Source: a virus
Virus record (IMG/VR): IMGVR_UViG_3300037508_000224
Coordinates: 1 to 33,427 of that record
Reading direction: 5' to 3' (one strand)
DNA: 33,427 nucleotides
The notes below the pieces were generated by a model. That model was not told the origin of the DNA, ran no database searches, and saw only the letters and a program-made list of their open reading frames with translations. The position numbers and the translations under genes were made by a program. Below, in pieces: positions 30,996-33,427 of this stretch. How positions within the stretch are numbered: position 1 is the first letter of the stretch; each line of letters opens with the position of its first letter.

Positions 30996-31397
30996 ATGTT
31001 TAACTTTCACATTGGCAAGCCCTCTAAAAAAACTATTATAACAACCAGTATAGTATTATCTTCTATTATCGCAGCACTTTCACAATGTACAGGAATCCAT
31101 GAAAACAATCTTTGGGATTTATTTGACGAGATTCAAAGAAAATATTTCCCACAAACTTCTATTAACAGGGTTATTACTGAAGACCCTGACAAAGTAAAAC
31201 GTAGAGTAGAAAGAGATGTCACCAATGCTATCAATGATTATTGGAGACAATCTGGTTTATCAAAAGCAGAAGTATACAAACCACGCTATATAGAAGAAGC
31301 AAATGACGAAACATTATGCTACAGTGATGAGTGTAAAGCACTCGCCCCTCCAATGAGACTCTGTGCTCCATGGCTTGACAACTGCCCTCAGCAGTGA
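30996..31397 (+). CDS. Membrane-anchored protein with paired cysteines
   Basis: The product has 133 residues from the ATG at 30996. Residues about 13-30 (TIITTSIVLSSIIAALSQ) are a membrane anchor or signal, then a helical charged region (KVKRRVERDVTNAINDYW), then a Cys-rich end with four cysteines. The layout is that of a protein facing the periplasm. No ribosome site is visible before the ATG, as expected if the late mRNA starts just upstream. It lies in the lysis island, so a spanin-like role is possible but unproven. Confidence 0.68.
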   Translation: MFNFHIGKPSKKTIITTSIVLSSIIAALSQCTGIHENNLWDLFDEIQRKYFPQTSINRVITEDPDKVKRRVERDVTNAINDYWRQSGLSKAEVYKPRYIEEANDETLCYSDECKALAPPMRLCAPWLDNCPQQ

Positions 31398-31403
31398 TAT
31401 AAT
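31375..31403 (+). promoter_or_regulatory. Perfect consensus promoter for tRNA-Arg
   Basis: TTGACA at 31375-31380, 17 bases, TATAAT at 31398-31403: an exact sigma70 consensus with ideal spacing. The start is expected near 31410, six bases before the tRNA. Confidence 0.85.
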
Positions 31404-31415
31404 AATCCTACACAC

Positions 31416-31487
31416 GGGCTCATAGTTAAGCGGATATAACTACCGCCTTCTAAGCGGTCGTCCCTGGTTCGATTCCAGGTGAGCCTG
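31416..31487 (+). tRNA. tRNA-Arg (anticodon UCU)
   Basis: The acceptor arm GGGCTCA pairs with TGAGCCT (one G-U). The anticodon stem ACCGC/GCGGT holds the loop CTTCTAA with TCT at 31449-31451, and the T arm is CCTGG-TTCGATT-CCAGG. No CCA is encoded. It reads AGA/AGG codons, which are frequent in the AT-rich phage genes here. Confidence 0.93.
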
Positions 31488-31494
31488 TTTCCCG

Positions 31495-31502
31495 TATAAA
31501 TA
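31495..31502 (+). promoter_or_regulatory. Late promoter (TATAAATA) before the HNH gene
   Basis: A full late core between tRNA-Arg and the ATG at 31528. Confidence 0.6.
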
Positions 31503-31527
31503 GATTAGAATTATTTGGTCTAAGCAA

Positions 31528-31836
31528 ATGGGAAAACCTTATAAACTGATGACCGAAGATGAGAAATCATCTTTCAATCAGTATTGTATTCAAAGATGGC
31601 AACAACGCAAACTTGATGCTGTAGAATACAAAGGTGGAAAGTGCGAACGTTGTGGGTATGATAAATACTCAGAGGTTTTAGAGTTCCACCATCTCGACCC
31701 TACACAAAAAGAAGCAGCTTGGAATAAGATGCGTCTTTGGAGTTGGGAAAAGATAATGACAGAACTAGACAAATGTGCTATACTTTGTGCTAACTGTCAT
31801 CGTGAAGTTCACGTAGAACTTAGGCAGGGCGATTAG
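31528..31836 (+). CDS. HNH endonuclease between two tRNA genes
   Basis: The product has 102 residues. It has a zinc pair CERCG near 39-43, the HNH core LEFHHLDP near 51-58 and the CANCHREVH end near 87-95. Four Cys form a structural zinc site and HH...H the catalytic part. It is probably a free-standing homing-type or nicking enzyme, common beside phage tRNA clusters. The last three codons and stop lie in the first 10 bases of tRNA-Val, so the two genes overlap. Confidence 0.85.
   Translation: MGKPYKLMTEDEKSSFNQYCIQRWQQRKLDAVEYKGGKCERCGYDKYSEVLEFHHLDPTQKEAAWNKMRLWSWEKIMTELDKCAILCANCHREVHVELRQGD
31756..31784 (+). promoter_or_regulatory. Possible promoter for tRNA-Val inside the HNH gene
   Basis: ATGACA (31756-31761), 17 bases, TATACT (31779-31784). 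The start would be about 35 bases before the tRNA. Weak evidence within coding sequence. Confidence 0.3.
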
Positions 31837-31898
31837 CTCAGCGGTAGAGCTCTTGCCTTACAAGCAAGCTGTCACTGGTTCGATTCCAGTATCGCCCA
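31827..31898 (+). tRNA. tRNA-Val (anticodon UAC)
   Basis: The acceptor arm GGGCGAT pairs perfectly with ATCGCCC. The anticodon stem CTTGC/GCAAG holds the loop CTTACAA with anticodon TAC, and the T arm is ACTGG-TTCGATT-CCAGT. The first 10 bases overlap the end of the HNH gene. Confidence 0.94.
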
Positions 31899-31906
31899 TA
31901 TAAACT

Positions 31907-32134
31907 ATGAATACATATTATATTTCTTTAATACTAATCTGTGCCATGATTTATATCATATGGCAGGATCCAAATGTTCCAGAGTATATTAATCTTAGAT
32001 TAAAATTACTCCATATTAACTTCATTCGTTGGAACATGGCAAGGAATATGAAACGACAACTTGATAAGGAATCAAAGAAAATGCAAAAAGAAATGATGGA
32101 ATGGTTAAAAGAAAATGGCAAAGATAAGATGTAA
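31907..32134 (+). CDS. Small membrane-anchored protein
   Basis: The product has 75 residues. An N-terminal hydrophobic helix (YYISLILICAMIYIIW) is followed by a basic Lys/Met-rich helical tail. It begins 8 bases after tRNA-Val and overlaps the next ORF by 20 bases. No motif was recognised. The N-in membrane anchor with a cytoplasmic coiled tail is inferred only from composition. Confidence 0.6.
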   Translation: MNTYYISLILICAMIYIIWQDPNVPEYINLRLKLLHINFIRWNMARNMKRQLDKESKKMQKEMMEWLKENGKDKM

Positions 32135-32372
32135 CGCATGTGGCGTAGAGATAGAAGTATACCAAGCAAATAAAAGTAAAGCGTGTGGTTGTGATAATCA
32201 TACGCTTTTGAGGCTAGATAGGAATGGTCTTCCTATCATTACAGGCAACGACCTTTCATTAGTAACTGCTATTGATGGGATCGGAAAACCGAAAGAAAAG
32301 AAGCTTGACATTCCTTTGGCATCAGGTTATACTAAAAGGATACCAAGGAAATTGGATTTTGAAATTCGTTGA
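32115..32372 (+). CDS. Zinc-ribbon-like small protein
   Basis: The product has 85 residues. CNAC at 6-9 and CGC at 24-26 give a CxxC...CxC arrangement that probably binds one zinc. The rest is a short globular part with KEKKLDIPL. It overlaps the preceding ORF by 20 bases and is followed by a late promoter. The protein could bind nucleic acid or protein; no specific function is visible. Confidence 0.65.
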   Translation: MAKIRCNACGVEIEVYQANKSKACGCDNHTLLRLDRNGLPIITGNDLSLVTAIDGIGKPKEKKLDIPLASGYTKRIPRKLDFEIR

Positions 32373-32376
32373 TTGG

Positions 32377-32384
32377 TATAAATA
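32377..32384 (+). promoter_or_regulatory. Late promoter (TATAAATA) for the paralogue pair
   Basis: A full late core just after the zinc-ribbon gene, 33 bases before the ATG at 32417. Confidence 0.65.
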
Positions 32385-32416
32385 GGATAGAATAAACGTA
32401 TTGTTTAAATAAAAAT

Positions 32417-32707
32417 ATGGCTTATCTAATTAGAGTAGGAGAAAACCCAACTTACTGGTCTGGCAATCCAGAAGCTGTTTTTGTAAATCAAGCTGCGGAA
32501 GCAAAAGAGTACGCTACCAAGAAAGAAGCAGAAAAAGAACTCAAGGAAATTGCTGAGTCTCATGGATATTCGACTCTTAATGCGGTAAAGTCTGAGGATG
32601 CTCTCTCGGTAGAACTTCCTGTAGTAGAAACAGAAGAAGTATCTGAAGAAACTGTGGTAGAAGAATCACCACTATCAGTAGAAGATCTAAGAAAACTAGC
32701 TTCTTGA
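32417..32707 (+). CDS. Acidic small protein, first of a tandem paralogue pair
   Basis: The product has 96 residues and begins MAYLIRVGENPTYWSGN. The N-terminal 40 residues are alignable with the next protein (YLIRVGENPTYWSGN against YIVRVVGYNGYWTGN). The C-terminal half is a Glu/Val-rich acidic tail ending in an SVEDLRKLAS helix. There is no clear ribosome site, but a late promoter lies 33 bases upstream. The function is unknown; acidic small phage proteins of this kind may act as inhibitors or scaffolds, which is only a guess. Confidence 0.7.
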   Translation: MAYLIRVGENPTYWSGNPEAVFVNQAAEAKEYATKKEAEKELKEIAESHGYSTLNAVKSEDALSVELPVVETEEVSEETVVEESPLSVEDLRKLAS

Positions 32708-32723
32708 TTTGGAGGAATTTATT

Positions 32724-33071
32724 ATGACATATATTGTTCGTGTTGTTGGTTATAATGGATACTGGACTGGTAATACCGAACCAGGAAAATTGTGGTCAAC
32801 TAATATCGAAGAAGCTCAACAATTTGACAACAAAGAAGATCCACAAAAAATTGTTGACAGTGGAAACAACATGGAAGTGGTAGAATATTCTTCTGCCCTT
32901 CCAGATGTTGTTGAATTGAAATCTGCTCCTGATTGGGATGCGATTGATAAAGCAGCAAAAGAAATTGAAGAAAGAAAATTAAAACAAGAATTTGTTGATC
33001 TCTCTCCATCCGAGTTTGTTCAAGACTTCGATGAATCAATTGACCAAGTTGATGTTGAAGTGATTGAGTGA
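32724..33071 (+). CDS. Acidic small protein, second of a tandem paralogue pair
   Basis: The product has 115 residues from the ATG at 32724, preceded by GGAGG at 8 bases. It shares the N-terminal YIVRVVGYNGYWTGN motif with the preceding gene and diverges afterwards. The C-terminal half is Asp/Glu-rich with a helical KAAKEIEERKLKQEF segment. The pair probably arose by tandem duplication. It ends 2 bases before tRNA-Ser. The function is unknown. Confidence 0.7.
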   Translation: MTYIVRVVGYNGYWTGNTEPGKLWSTNIEEAQQFDNKEDPQKIVDSGNNMEVVEYSSALPDVVELKSAPDWDAIDKAAKEIEERKLKQEFVDLSPSEFVQDFDESIDQVDVEVIE

Positions 33072-33073
33072 TT

Positions 33074-33162
33074 GGAAGTGTGGCTGAGAGGTCTAAAGCA
33101 GCGGTTTGCTAAACCGCCGATGTCTTTATGGGCATCCGTTGGTTCGAATCCAACCACTTCCG
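33074..33162 (+). tRNA. tRNA-Ser (anticodon GCU)
   Basis: The acceptor arm GGAAGTG pairs with CACTTCC. The anticodon stem GCGGT/ACCGC holds the loop TTGCTAA with anticodon GCT. A long variable arm, GATGTC/GGCATC, is the type expected for tRNA-Ser, and the T arm is GTTGG-TTCGAAT-CCAAC. No CCA is encoded. It reads AGC/AGU codons. Confidence 0.92.
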
Positions 33163-33206
33163 TTGCCCATTACGGGCATGACATGTCGTTTAAACATTAA
33201 GAAACT

Positions 33207-33427
33207 ATGATGATTCGTTCATTTATTGCTGCTGGTGTTGCTGCTGCTTCTATTGCTGCTCCTGCCATGGCACAAGTTACCAGTGTGACTCAACTGAAAG
33301 ATGTCCAACCTACTGACTGGTCTTATCAAGCTATCTCTAACCTGATCTCTCGTTACGGTTGTGTCGCTGGTTATCCTAACGGCACTTTCAAGCCTGGTGA
33401 ACCTGCTTCTCGTGCCGTTAGGATAAC
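33207..33427 (+). CDS. SLH-domain, porin-like secreted protein (partial, cut by window end)
   Basis: A signal peptide MIRSFIAAGVAAASIAAPAMA is followed by QVTSVTQLKDVQPTDWSYQA and a segment ISRYGCVAGYPNGTF. This is the N terminus of cyanobacterial outer-membrane porins (SomA/OprB type), which begin with one S-layer homology domain anchoring to the cell wall. Only about 73 codons are inside the window, so whether a full barrel follows is unknown. The Ala-rich signal differs in codon use from neighbouring AT-rich phage genes, fitting host origin. Another start codon lies at 33210. Confidence 0.8.
   Translation, partial: MMIRSFIAAGVAAASIAAPAMAQVTSVTQLKDVQPTDWSYQAISNLISRYGCVAGYPNGTFKPGEPASRAVRI

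Noticed and set aside
33164-33178. TGCCC/GGGCA hairpin after tRNA-Ser as a terminator
   Set aside because: Five pairs and no T run follow; it may affect tRNA 3' processing but does not look like an intrinsic terminator.
1-33427. CRISPR arrays, insertion sequences, integrase or attachment sites
   Set aside because: No direct-repeat array, transposase-like ORF, terminal inverted repeats or integrase was seen; the tRNA genes show no duplicated 3' end in this window.

Overview
The window is a stretch of a T4-like myovirus genome that infects marine picocyanobacteria (Synechococcus/Prochlorococcus; a Kyanoviridae-type cyanophage). The case rests on a nearly complete T4-style replication and recombination core (gp47, gp46, gp45, gp44, gp62, RegA, gp43, UvsX, gp41, gp61, NrdA, NrdB). 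This core is mixed with genes typical of cyanophages: a CobS/MoxR-like ATPase with a VWA partner, Hsp20, MazG, a porin-type SLH-domain protein and three tRNAs. Repeated TAAATA-type motifs match the T4 late promoter. Nearly all genes are on the + strand, with 1-4 nt overlaps or gaps.

Layout. 1-3089: recombination nuclease gp47/gp46 with a small ORF between them. 3096-6460: a terminator/promoter, then a metallopeptidase-VWA protein and its AAA+ partner. 6460-10208: two small ORFs, sliding clamp gp45, clamp loader gp44, a Dam-type methylase wedged before gp62, and RegA. 10216-11563: Hsp20, a candidate late small RNA, and two overlapping Sm-like paralogues. 11570-16864: gp43 polymerase, UvsX, gp41 helicase and MazG. 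16871-20855: a cargo block with a nuclease-like protein, a ligase-like protein (KxDG and EG motifs), an HxGH-type nucleotidyltransferase, a basic small protein and a protein with an EF-hand loop. 20887-23819: a 56-residue ORF, an Ig-domain virion-type protein, conserved unknowns and a coiled-coil membrane protein. 23819-28413: gp61 primase, NrdA, NrdB and a tiny ORF. 28414-31397: a PD-(D/E)XK-like nuclease, then a likely lysis island (C39-type peptidase, GH24 lysozyme, two minus-strand small ORFs of which one is a membrane protein, an RlpA-like protein and a membrane-anchored unknown). 31398-33427: tRNA-Arg(UCU), an HNH endonuclease, tRNA-Val(UAC), small ORFs including a tandem paralogue pair, tRNA-Ser(GCU), and the start of an SLH/porin-like gene cut by the window end.

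Most unusual points. (1) The C39 peptidase ends on the slippery heptamer A AAA AAG directly before its stop. A perfect 11-bp stem (14 bp when extended) begins 5 nt downstream, and the -1 frame runs through a short linker into the GH24 lysozyme. This is a textbook -1 frameshift signal predicting a 397-residue peptidase-lysozyme fusion. (2) At 16871 and 28414 a terminator-like hairpin holds the Shine-Dalgarno sequence in its 3' arm, while a late promoter is placed so that late transcripts should start after the 5' arm. The ribosome site would be hidden in read-through RNA and exposed in late RNA. (3) Downstream of hsp20, a late promoter would start a roughly 70-nt RNA exactly at three consecutive hairpins, ending in a terminator. 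(4) Three early-type promoters carry their -35 element inside the preceding terminator hairpin, each with exactly 17 nt to the -10.

All functional names come from motif recognition by eye. No database search, folding calculation or expression data were available.
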